Origin: Streptomyces sp. SAI-127
GTDB lineage: Bacteria; Actinomycetota; Actinomycetes; Streptomycetales; Streptomycetaceae
Length of the DNA: 64,000 nt
NCBI RefSeq assembly: GCF_029894425.1
Contig: NZ_JARXYJ010000001.1
Location: 3,596,001 to 3,660,000 of the forward strand
Reading direction: 5' to 3'
Of this stretch, positions 57,661-64,000 are shown piece after piece. The stretch's first letter is position 1. Each line of letters begins with the position of its first letter. The position numbers were made by a program, and so were the translations under genes. A model generated the notes under the pieces. It made no database searches. It had not been told where the DNA came from and saw nothing but the letters and a program-made list of their open reading frames with translations.

Positions 57661-58946
57661 GTCGGTTCTCCTTCCGTTCCGGGGGCGGGTTCGAGGGTTT
57701 CGGCGAGCCAGGTTTCGGCGTCGGTGAGGCCGGTTCCGGCGTAGACCCAGTGGGCGAGGACGAGGGTCGTGTCCGGGCCGGTCGCGGTGTCGGCGGCGGC
57801 TTGGGCGCGGCGCCATTCGGCGCGGGCGGTGCGGAGGGCGCCGAGGGTGGTGGAGTAGCGGCGGGACTTGGTGGAGAAGTGGCCGCGGAAGCCGAGCATG
57901 TGGGCCCAGGCCCGGAGCCGGAGTTCTTCCAGTTCCTTGCGTGCGCCCAGGGTCCAGGCAGTACGGATCATGCGGCGGGCGTGGTCGCTGATGTCGAACT
58001 GGGCGAGTTCGGCGAGAAACTTGAGCGGGCGGTCGAGAGCTCCTGTGGCGGTTTCTGCGCCCTTGGTGGCGTACTTGGCGATGTAGGCGGCGACGGCCCG
58101 CTCGGTGAGTTCCTGGCCGCCGTCGAAGTCGGCGGAGCGGATGGTGCGTACATCGAGCTGGCGGCCGAAGGTGAAGGCGTGCGCGCGGCCGTCGATGACC
58201 GGGCCGTCCACGCGGACGGCGGTTGTGGCGGCGCGGATGGCGTCGGTGAGGAGTTCGGCGGTAGCCCAGGCAGGGGGCGGAGTATCGCCGCCTTCAGGGC
58301 CGTCGATGCGGATGACGGCGTGAAAGTGGACGGCACCGCGCTTCTGGTACTCGGCGACCTTGGCGAAGGACACCCGGGCGTACTCGCGAAAGGCCCTCTG
58401 CGTGAGGCCTGCGCGCTTGGCGACCTCACGGCGCAGGTAGGTGGAGAAGCGCCGCCACAGCGGTCCGGCGTGCGCGTTCCACAACACGGCTGCTTCGTAG
58501 TCGTAGGTGTCCGGGTCGAGTGGGATGCCGAGGGCGGGGTCGTCCTGGTCGTGGAGGGTGCCGCAGCGGCAGGGGCGGACCGTTCGGGCCGGGCCGGTGG
58601 GGCGGTTGTGGACCGGGCCGAAGCCGGGGGCGGTGAAGGTGGCGAAGACGCGGGGGTGGGCGGCGACACGTTCCGGGGTGCCCTTGCCGCCGCGCAGTCC
58701 GGAGGTGATCAGGTGGAAGGTGTCGCGACGGTATACCTCGGCGCAGGCCGAGCAGCGGGTCGTGCGGCGGTTGTTGCAGCGGACCAGGAGGTGACCGGCC
58801 GGGAGGCTGGAGGAGTCGAGGTGGTGGAGGGCGTTGCCGATCTCGCCGGTTCGGGTGTTCAGGTCGTACTCGGTGCGGTGGCCGTCGAGGCGGATCGGGT
58901 GAGTGCAGCCGCCGAGGCCGGAGAGCTGCCGCAGGAGCGCGGGCAT
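57636..58946 (-). CDS. RepSA-type HUH replication initiator
   Basis: At least 436 residues. A zinc-like Cys cluster (VRCNNRRTTRCSACAEVYRR) lies at the N-terminal side. The HUH metal motif is KRGAVHFHAVIRIDG, and VAAYIAKYATKGAE is the catalytic-Tyr segment of rolling-circle initiators of the pSAM2 group. It nicks the element's double-strand origin for replication after excision. The first ATG is 58946, but coding-like sequence extends upstream; an AAGGAG at 59021-59016 lies 6 nt before an ATC codon at 59009, which may be the true start (plus 21 residues). Confidence 0.88.
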   Translation of the reverse strand: MPALLRQLSGLGGCTHPIRLDGHRTEYDLNTRTGEIGNALHHLDSSSLPAGHLLVRCNNRRTTRCSACAEVYRRDTFHLITSGLRGGKGTPERVAAHPRVFATFTAPGFGPVHNRPTGPARTVRPCRCGTLHDQDDPALGIPLDPDTYDYEAAVLWNAHAGPLWRRFSTYLRREVAKRAGLTQRAFREYARVSFAKVAEYQKRGAVHFHAVIRIDGPEGGDTPPPAWATAELLTDAIRAATTAVRVDGPVIDGRAHAFTFGRQLDVRTIRSADFDGGQELTERAVAAYIAKYATKGAETATGALDRPLKFLAELAQFDISDHARRMIRTAWTLGARKELEELRLRAWAHMLGFRGHFSTKSRRYSTTLGALRTARAEWRRAQAAADTATGPDTTLVLAHWVYAGTGLTDAETWLAETLEPAPGTEGEPTWTTVATS

Positions 58947-59098
58947 GGTGCCGAGGGCGGCCAGTTCGCCGAGTTCGTGAATCGGGGGCGGGGTGGCGCG
59001 GGTGAAGATGGTGGTCTCCTTGGCTTCGGTCAGGAGGGGCAGGGCCCCGGGGCGGCGGATGCTTGGCGGTATCGGGGCCGTCCCGGGGGCCTCGTGTG

Positions 59099-59344
59099 TC
59101 AGGGGCGGTGCTGGTCGCGGAGCATCGAGCGCAGGACCACGGCGGCGACGGCTACGGAGACGGCCGTGACGGCGACGGCGGCCATGAGCGCGGTCAGCAC
59201 GACTCCGCCGACGATCACGGCCGCGACCGCTCCGGTGCTGATGGAGATCTGAGGTGCCGGGCGGCGCATGGGGGCGGGGTTGGCCACGGTGTGGGTGTGC
59301 GCGGGCGGCGGGGTCGGGCTGTCGGGGTACTTAGGCAGGAACAC
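59099..59344 (-). CDS. SpdD-like intramycelial spread protein
   Basis: An 81-residue protein with a Pro-rich N-terminus (FLPKYPDSPTPPPAHTH) and one long Val/Ala-rich membrane segment (about residues 37-72). It matches the SpdD-like proteins that help plasmid or AICE DNA spread through the mycelium. GTG at 59344 follows AAGGAAGG at 7 nt. An ACTCGTCTA operator lies 20 bp upstream of its start, so repression by the element's regulator is likely. rep lies downstream, possibly co-transcribed. Confidence 0.78.
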   Translation of the reverse strand: MFLPKYPDSPTPPPAHTHTVANPAPMRRPAPQISISTGAVAAVIVGGVVLTALMAAVAVTAVSVAVAAVVLRSMLRDQHRP

Positions 59345-59363
59345 AGCGAACCCTTCCTTATCT

Positions 59364-59379
59364 ACTCGTCTAGTCATGT
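59364..59379 (-). promoter_or_regulatory. Operator-like motif ACTCGTCTA, site 1
   Basis: ACTCGTCTAGTCATGT on the plus strand. On the minus strand it reads TAGACGAGT just before the spdD ribosome site. It shares nine identical bases with three other sites in the element and overlaps the stop of the preceding small gene. Confidence 0.65.
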
Positions 59380-59564
59380 GAGCCGTTTATGACGTCCACG
59401 CCGGAGCGCGTGCCGGACTCGATGGCCGGAGCCATGAAGGTGTGCGAGAGCCAGAAGCCGAAGAGGGCGACCAGGACGACGATCCAGGTGCGGACGCCGA
59501 GGAACTTGACCGCTCCCCAGGCGAAGAGGCCGAGGACGAAGACGAGCGGCAGGCTGACGGTCAC
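59370..59564 (-). CDS. Small membrane protein of the transfer/spread cluster
   Basis: A 64-residue protein with two hydrophobic segments (residues 4-22 and 26-46). It is of the small hydrophobic type found in Streptomyces AICE spd clusters. GTG at 59564 follows AAAGGA at about 10 nt. Its stop lies inside operator site 1. I infer a role in spread from position only. Confidence 0.65.
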   Translation of the reverse strand: MTVSLPLVFVLGLFAWGAVKFLGVRTWIVVLVALFGFWLSHTFMAPAIESGTRSGVDVINGSHD

Positions 59565-59579
59565 GGTGTGCGGGTCCTT

Positions 59580-59771
59580 TCAGCGGACGGGGCAGCGGTG
59601 GGTGCGGGCGGCGAGTTCGGCGGCGGCGCGGCTGTCGTAGTCGGCGGAGAAGCCGCAGCGCGGGGCAGTGCAGGCGGCGGTGTGCTTCTCGCGGCCGCGA
59701 CCGTCGTAGGACGTGCCGACCTGGACGGGGCCGATACGGGTGACGGAGCGGAAACGGCGGTTGAGGCTCAT
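59580..59771 (-). CDS. Mobile element transfer protein, small Cys/His-rich
   Basis: A 63-residue basic protein, SLNRRFRSVTRIGPVQVGTS then AACTAPRCGF and AARTHRCPVR. The Cys and His spacing suggests a small zinc finger. It matches the short proteins named mobile element transfer protein in Streptomyces AICEs. Function unproven. It lies between the DUF2637 gene and the small membrane protein, all closely spaced on one strand. Confidence 0.75.
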   Translation of the reverse strand: MSLNRRFRSVTRIGPVQVGTSYDGRGREKHTAACTAPRCGFSADYDSRAAAELAARTHRCPVR

Positions 59772-59783
59772 GTGGATCTCCTT

Positions 59784-60470
59784 TCAGAGCCTGGCGGCGA
59801 TGGCGTCGGCTATGGGCGCGGGGACGCCGAGTCGGGCGCGCAGGGTCGGGGTGTCGATGGCCGTTCCGGTGCGGGTGTGGTGCTCGATGGCGACTTTGCG
59901 GGCGTGCTCGACCAGGGCGGACGGGACGGAGACGGTGGGCGGAGGGGTCGGGGCGGGCGTGGGCTCGGCGACCGGTGGCGGCGGGAGCTCCGGTACGGGA
60001 TCGGGCGCGTCCTCCTGGTCCTCGAAGTCCTCTCTCGCCCGTGGGAGCTCGGTCTCCTCGTTCCGTTCCTCGGTGGCGTGGCTCTCCTCGGTCGGGTGGT
60101 GCGGGGTCGGTGTCGAGTGGGCGAGGAGGGTTCCGCCGAGGAAGGCAACCGCTGGCCAGCCGGCGACGAGGATGCGGAGCCAGGCCGGCACGGCGTTCAG
60201 GTCGAGGAGTCCGGCGGTGGCGACGTTCGCGCCGAGGGAAGCGGCGAGGGCGATGACGAACCAGCACCAGCCGGAGGCTTTCGCATCGCCCGTCCGCAGT
60301 CGGCGCCAGGCGGCGACGAGCAGCAGGTCGACCGAGACTGGGTAGGCCCACGCTTTCCACCCGTCCTGTCCGGCCGCCGAGGCGACATCGTGCAGGTGGG
60401 CGAAGGACAGGGCGGCGGCGATGACGGCCTGGACGAGCACCGCATCGATACGGGCCAGTTGGGCGCGCAT
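59784..60470 (-). CDS. DUF2637 membrane protein (SpdB-like)
   Basis: The 228-residue protein has four membrane helices in residues 8-120, then a Pro/Glu-rich cytoplasmic linker and a C-terminal helix-turn-helix-like segment (TLRARLGVPAPIADAIAARL). It is the DUF2637 type encoded next to traB in Streptomyces elements, considered a spread protein working with TraB. ATG at 60470 has AAGGAG at 7 nt. Confidence 0.85.
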   Translation of the reverse strand: MRAQLARIDAVLVQAVIAAALSFAHLHDVASAAGQDGWKAWAYPVSVDLLLVAAWRRLRTGDAKASGWCWFVIALAASLGANVATAGLLDLNAVPAWLRILVAGWPAVAFLGGTLLAHSTPTPHHPTEESHATEERNEETELPRAREDFEDQEDAPDPVPELPPPPVAEPTPAPTPPPTVSVPSALVEHARKVAIEHHTRTGTAIDTPTLRARLGVPAPIADAIAARL

Positions 60471-60555
60471 GCTGCGGCTCCTTCCGGATTCAGGCATGGG
60501 AGGGGTAGGGACGTGGCGCGAGGCGGTCGCGCCGACCGGAGGAATGGACGGCCGC

Positions 60556-61932
60556 TCAGTCGGTCACGGGGCGCGGGTGGACGACCGGCGCCGGGGAGTC
60601 GACCGGCCGTACGGGGACGTCAGGCCGGAAGGGCTTGAGCGCGGGCATGTCGGGAGTCAGGTGGGCCGACACGTGGCAAATCTGGGCGGCATCGGCGAGG
60701 GAGAGGTAGGGCGTGCGGATGCGGGACCAACCGCCGGAGGTGTCACCGGCAACGGCGAGGCCGGGACGTTCGGGTGCGATGGCGCAGGCGGCGGAGACCG
60801 CTTCGGGGGCGATGTCGCCGAGTGCCATTTTGGCGGAGGCTTCGTCGTTGACGCGGTGGCAGACGCGGCCGGTGAGCTGGGCCCGGAGCATGGTGGCGCC
60901 CTTGCCGAGTTCGGCGCCGAAGCGCTGTCCGCAGACCTCCAGGTAGATGCCGGCCGCGCGGCCGAGCTGGGCGAGGCGGATGAGCTGGGTGACCATCTCG
61001 TCCCGGCGTTCCTCGTCCTTGCGTGTGGCGACGAGGAAGAGTTCGGCCACCTCGTCGACGAACAGCACGACGGGGACCGGGCGTTCGTCCTCGGGCAGGC
61101 CCCAGATGTCGGAGGTGATCTCCTCGTCCGGAGTGGTCGGCGCGATGCCCTGCCGGACCTTGATCAGGTCGTAGCGGTCCTCCATTTCCTTGATGAGTAC
61201 GGGCAGTAGTGCGGCAGCCTGCTCGGGGTCGGTGGCCAGCGCCGACAGCCGCGGAGCGAAGGGCGCCAGCTCCACGCCACGCTTGCAGTCGATGCCGACC
61301 AGGGCGACGGGCTGTCGGGCGAGTCCGGCCACGAGATGTCGTAGGTACATGGACTTGCCCGACAGCGTCGCGCCGAGGGTGAGACCGTGCGGCACGGTCC
61401 GGTAGTCGCGTACGAAGTGAGTGGCGTCCTCCCGCAAAGCCACAGGGACCTTCAGGAACCCTTCCGCAGCTTTGCCCGGCATCCGGACCTTGCGCAGCAC
61501 GTCGAAGCCGACAAGCCGCAGTTCGACCACGCCCGGCTTGACGGTAGTGACGTAGACAGCGTGAACTCCCCAGGCGTGCCGCAGCCGTTCGGCCGAGGCG
61601 GCGACGTCGGCGGGTTCCTGCCCCGGGGCAAGTCGCAGACAAAGCCGCAGTCCGGTCGACGTAGGGCGGACGATTCCGCGACGCGGCGGGACGGGCCGGG
61701 CCTCCCGTCGCGTGGTGGCCTTGACCGCCAGAACCCGCAGCCGGGAGGGCGACACCGTCAGACCGCAGGCTTCCATGACCGAGCTGTACGAGCTGAGCAG
61801 CCGGGCGGTGGATATCGGCAGGCCGACCGTCGACCAGTAGACCCCGGGGTGGTTGGCCCGGGCGTAGGCAGCCCCGCCGCCGAGCGCGGCGACAGGACCA
61901 CCCACCTCCAGAAGCGTTGCCAGGTCGGTCAT
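60556..61932 (-). CDS. FtsK/SpoIIIE-like conjugative DNA translocase (TraB/TraSA)
   Basis: The 458-residue ATPase has an N-terminal region with a possible membrane segment (GGPVAALGGGAAYA), Walker A LGATLSGKSMYLRHL, a VGIDCKRGVELAPF motif and Walker B PVVLFVDEVAELF. Proteins of this type alone move double-stranded DNA between mycelia in Streptomyces, binding repeats at the clt locus. It is longer than pSAM2 TraSA as I recall. ATG at 61932 overlaps the stop of the upstream gene by one base (TGATG), so the two are coupled. Confidence 0.92.
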   Translation of the reverse strand: MTDLATLLEVGGPVAALGGGAAYARANHPGVYWSTVGLPISTARLLSSYSSVMEACGLTVSPSRLRVLAVKATTRREARPVPPRRGIVRPTSTGLRLCLRLAPGQEPADVAASAERLRHAWGVHAVYVTTVKPGVVELRLVGFDVLRKVRMPGKAAEGFLKVPVALREDATHFVRDYRTVPHGLTLGATLSGKSMYLRHLVAGLARQPVALVGIDCKRGVELAPFAPRLSALATDPEQAAALLPVLIKEMEDRYDLIKVRQGIAPTTPDEEITSDIWGLPEDERPVPVVLFVDEVAELFLVATRKDEERRDEMVTQLIRLAQLGRAAGIYLEVCGQRFGAELGKGATMLRAQLTGRVCHRVNDEASAKMALGDIAPEAVSAACAIAPERPGLAVAGDTSGGWSRIRTPYLSLADAAQICHVSAHLTPDMPALKPFRPDVPVRPVDSPAPVVHPRPVTD

Positions 61933-62288
61933 CAGGCCGTGGCCCCCACAGCGGCCGGGAACGCGGCCGGTGTGACGGCGGCGGCGCGGAACGCGATGCC
62001 GTGGCGCTGCTGGCCGTTGAATACGCTCTCCCAGGGCCGGGCAATGAGCCCGGGCAGCGCGACCGGGGCACCGAGTGCGAGTCCGTCGGACACCCCGCTC
62101 TCCGGAACGGTGACCTTGATCAGGGACGACTCCCCCTCCTCGATGTAGACGACGCCCATCGTCATCAGGGCCTCTCCGCTGACGGCGTCCTTGGCGATCT
62201 CGCCGGTCTGCCTGTCGCGGACCTTGGGCTCGGGCGCCTCGGTCAGCAGGATCGTTGCGGCCGAGGTCTCCACACGGATGCTGCGCAA
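61932..62288 (-). CDS. SCO3933 family regulatory protein
   Basis: A 118-residue protein with SIRVETSAATILLTEAPEPK and KVRDRQTGEIAKDAVSGEAL near the start and RPWESVFNGQQRHGIAFRA near the end. It fits what I recall as the SCO3933 family, common directly upstream of traB genes in AICEs. The start is TTG at 62288 after GGAAG at 5 nt. Operator site 2 (62304-62319) lies just upstream, so this gene and traB are probably repressed by the element's GntR protein. Confidence 0.78.
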   Translation of the reverse strand: MRSIRVETSAATILLTEAPEPKVRDRQTGEIAKDAVSGEALMTMGVVYIEEGESSLIKVTVPESGVSDGLALGAPVALPGLIARPWESVFNGQQRHGIAFRAAAVTPAAFPAAVGATA

Positions 62289-62303
62289 GATTTCTTCCCA
62301 TCT

Positions 62304-62319
62304 ACTCGTCTATACAAGA
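62304..62319 (-). promoter_or_regulatory. Operator-like motif ACTCGTCTA, site 2
   Basis: ACTCGTCTATACAAGA lies just upstream of the ribosome site of the SCO3933-family gene, in the divergent region. It shares TCTACTCGTCTA with site 1 and ACTCGTCTATAC with site 3. Confidence 0.7.
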
Positions 62320-62376
62320 TGCAGTCTTCGAACCCGACCTCCGGGAACGACGACCACCCTGCCACACAACTTGCCC

Positions 62377-62392
62377 ACTCGTCTATACGAGT
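62377..62392 (+). promoter_or_regulatory. Operator-like motif, site 3 (best palindrome)
   Basis: ACTCGTCTATACGAGT has perfect 6-bp inverted arms (ACTCGT/ACGAGT) around CTAT. It is the most symmetrical of the four sites, 57 bp from site 2 in the same divergent region, and precedes an in-frame ATG at 62393. Confidence 0.75.
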
Positions 62393-62482
62393 ATGCCTGT
62401 TGGGGCGTACGAGTTCGGGAAGGGAGCCACGCACGACCTCCCGGCGACCCCGACTGTCAGACCTGTCGGGCACGATCCGGTC

Positions 62483-62851
62483 ATGCTGATTGCCACGAAC
62501 GCCCGGGGTCACACAGTGAAGCGCCCTTCGAAGCCCGCAATAGGCACCACGCTCGGGAACCTGGGGCGCGACAACGAGCACATGGTCGTCGAACGGCGGG
62601 ACGAGGACCTTGCAGGTGACTGGTACGTCCAGGTCCTGTTGCGCGAGAACAACACGTACCAACTGGAGTACCGGGACGGCGTTCCCGCGGAGCACTACCA
62701 GACGCAGACCATCTCTCAGGAGAAGGTGCTCCGGGCACTGCTCGGCTGGGGGGCCGGAACATCGAACTGGCGAGAAGACTTCATGTGGAACAACATCAGC
62801 TCCATGTTCGAGCCGTCTGCTCCTGAGACCACGGACCAGCCGACCGTCTAA
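62483..62851 (+). CDS. Conserved small AICE protein of unknown function
   Basis: The 122-residue protein begins MLIATNARGHTVKRPSKPAI and has GDWYVQVLLRENNTYQLEYR and MWNNISSMFEPSAP near the end. It looks like a compact beta-rich domain without membrane segments. I do not recognise a functional family, though similar proteins occur beside GntR genes in other elements as I recall. An in-frame ATG at 62393 would add 30 residues with non-typical composition. It converges with the GntR gene. Confidence 0.7.
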   Translation: MLIATNARGHTVKRPSKPAIGTTLGNLGRDNEHMVVERRDEDLAGDWYVQVLLRENNTYQLEYRDGVPAEHYQTQTISQEKVLRALLGWGAGTSNWREDFMWNNISSMFEPSAPETTDQPTV

Positions 62852-62876
62852 TGTCCGCCCGCTCCCGGTCACTCGA

Positions 62877-63662
62877 TCACGTGGCCGGAAGCTGGTACGA
62901 CAGGACGTACGCGTCCGCTGCCATGACCGTGTCACAGACCTCCACGGCCCGCCCTTCGGTGTCGTACGCGGTGCGGATCAGGTGGATGACGGGCACGCCG
63001 GAGGCCAGCCGGAGCGTCTTCACTTCAGACGGCGAGGGCATCCGGGCGCGGATCTCTTCCTCGAAGTGGTCGAGGTGGTGGCCGAGTTCTTCGAGGCGGC
63101 CGTAGATGCCGCCAGGGCCGGGGTTAGGTTCGGCGATCTGCGTGCCGCGGGCGATGTCGAGCGGGAGGTAGGAGGTGGCGAACTCGACCGGCCGGCCGTC
63201 GAGCAGGTACCGGCGCCGACGGGCGAGCACACGCCGCACCGAGCCGAGCCGGGTCGAGATGTCCTGGCTGGCCTTCTCTTCCTTGACCTCCAGACTGTCG
63301 ACCTGGGGGTGACTGCCGGCGGCATCGGCCTCGACGATGAAGGCGGACTTCCCCTGCTCGCGGTGGCGCCGGGCGAACCGGTCGGATGCGAGCCTTCGGA
63401 CAGGTGGCCGTGGTCGCACGAAGACGCCCTTGCCGTGCTCGGCGTGGACCAGGCCCTCGCCCTGGAGGATGGAGAAGGAGTTTCGAACCGTCATACGGGA
63501 AACCCCGTAATGCTCGACTAGCTCCGCCTCGGAGGGAAGCTTTTCGCCCTCCTTGAACCGCCCACGGTCGATTGCCTCGCGCAACTGGTCGGCGATCTGC
63601 CGGAAGACCGCACGATCACTCGTGGGATCGAGATCACCGAGAAGGCTCGGAAGAGACGTCAC
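62877..63662 (-). CDS. GntR/HutC-family repressor (KorSA-like)
   Basis: The 261-residue regulator has an N-terminal winged helix (KLPSEAELVEHYGVSRMTVR, then GLVHAEHGKGVFVR) and a C-terminal UTRA ligand-binding domain (about residues 95-250). In pSAM2, KorSA of this family represses transfer and replication genes and itself. GTG at 63662 has AAGGAG at 5 nt. Operator site 4 lies 13 bp upstream, consistent with autorepression. Its ligand, if any, is unknown. Confidence 0.92.
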   Translation of the reverse strand: MTSLPSLLGDLDPTSDRAVFRQIADQLREAIDRGRFKEGEKLPSEAELVEHYGVSRMTVRNSFSILQGEGLVHAEHGKGVFVRPRPPVRRLASDRFARRHREQGKSAFIVEADAAGSHPQVDSLEVKEEKASQDISTRLGSVRRVLARRRRYLLDGRPVEFATSYLPLDIARGTQIAEPNPGPGGIYGRLEELGHHLDHFEEEIRARMPSPSEVKTLRLASGVPVIHLIRTAYDTEGRAVEVCDTVMAADAYVLSYQLPAT

Positions 63663-63674
63663 GTGTACTCCTTT

Positions 63675-63690
63675 AGGTATCTAGACGAGT
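63675..63690 (-). promoter_or_regulatory. Operator-like motif ACTCGTCTA, site 4
   Basis: On the minus strand, ACTCGTCTAGATACCT directly precedes the repressor gene's ribosome site, with a second half-site ACTCG eight bases upstream (CACTCGCCCACTCGTCTAG). It covers the likely -10 region TAGATA. Confidence 0.7.
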
Positions 63691-63745
63691 GGGCGAGTGT
63701 TGTTGCTACGGTGGAGAGCCTAGCTAGCCGAGAGGGCCGAGGAAC

Positions 63746-64000
63746 GTGAGCACTGACCGTCCGCACTCCGTGAGCGTTGCCGGAGTCATCGTCGACGACC
63801 AGGACCGCGCCCTTTTGATCAAGCGCCGCGACAACGGCCACTGGGAACCCCCGGGCGGAGTCCTCGAACGCGAGGAAACCGTCCCCGAGGCCCTCCAGCG
63901 CGAAGTGCTCGAAGAAACCGGCATCAAGATCGCACTTCCCGCGACCCTCACTGGCGTCTACAAGAACATGAACGGCTTGATCGTCTCCCTGGTCTTCCGC
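63746..64000 (+). CDS. NUDIX hydrolase, 3' end outside window (Pif-like)
   Basis: The first 85 residues are visible. The NUDIX box is complete: GGVLEREETVPEALQREVLE followed by ETGI. Expected upstream features (SVAGVIVDDQDRALLIKRR, WEPPGG) are present. GTG at 63746 follows GAGG at 4 nt. It is divergent from the KorSA-like repressor. pSAM2 encodes Pif, an immunity factor with a NUDIX motif that prevents transfer between donors; position and family make this the likely counterpart here. Without the C-terminus this stays an inference. Confidence 0.82.
   Translation, partial: MSTDRPHSVSVAGVIVDDQDRALLIKRRDNGHWEPPGGVLEREETVPEALQREVLEETGIKIALPATLTGVYKNMNGLIVSLVFR

Noticed and set aside
59442..60638. 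Plus-strand frame over the spd cluster
   Set aside because: Gly/Asp-rich shadow of the DUF2637 and small transfer genes.

Overview
This window is high-GC actinobacterial chromosome, almost certainly Streptomyces. It carries the polar-growth coiled-coil genes scy and filP, an F420/flavin-type monooxygenase with a rare TTA codon, a secreted CBM2-Fn3-GH18 chitinase behind a promoter with paired 12-bp repeats, and the atp-glyA-prmC-prfA-rpmE-rho-thrBC-hom-lysA-nrtL order that I remember from the SCO5350-SCO5400 part of S. coelicolor. The synteny is from memory and was not checked by search.

Layout. 1-4588: the end of a PepSY protein, an MFS transporter and a methylmalonyl-CoA/acyl-CoA group (meaB, thiolase, epimerase). 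4585-9910: scy and filP, ending at a strong terminator. 10140-14216: two consecutive, paralogous ABC-2 exporter pairs. 14221-20376: a small zinc-ribbon protein, an LLM monooxygenase, an SCO5389-family protein, the mismatch endonuclease nucS, a membrane-anchored P-loop protein and a STAS protein. 20528-24968: 3-hydroxyacyl-CoA dehydrogenase, a PduO-type cobalamin adenosyltransferase whose 3' end is partly triplicated, a membrane protein and a NarL-type two-component pair. 25109-27393: chitinase and a DUF2550 protein. 27530-35296: the whole F1Fo ATP synthase operon atpIBEFHAGDC on the minus strand. 35606-43368: a WecA/TagO-like transferase, glyA, a phosphatase-like protein lacking its catalytic cysteine, a Sua5/YwlC-type protein, prmC, prfA, rpmE and an LCP ligase. 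43576-54839: a trypsin-like protease with FG-GAP repeats, rho, the threonine and lysine biosynthesis genes, a degenerate arginyl-tRNA synthetase relative (nrtL) and an orphan receiver.

From the tRNA-Arg(CCG) gene at 55006 to the window end lies one end of a pSAM2-type actinomycete integrative and conjugative element (AICE). It holds one gene between the tRNA and the integrase, an excisionase-like domain fused to a tyrosine integrase, a RepSA-type HUH replication initiator, four small spread/transfer genes, an FtsK-like TraB translocase, an SCO3933-family protein, a small hypothetical, a GntR/HutC repressor (KorSA-like) and the start of a NUDIX gene resembling the immunity factor Pif. Four copies of the motif ACTCGTCTA lie in front of element genes and probably form the repressor's regulon. 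The far end of the element is outside the window.

The rest is mostly conserved housekeeping sequence. The best leads are the Xis-Int fusion, the operator set, the gene between the tRNA and int, the duplicated tail of the adenosyltransferase gene, a mobile G/C-block repeat that has become part of prmC, the Cys-to-Ser phosphatase-like protein, and the dead-looking ArgRS paralogue beside tRNA-Arg and the element.
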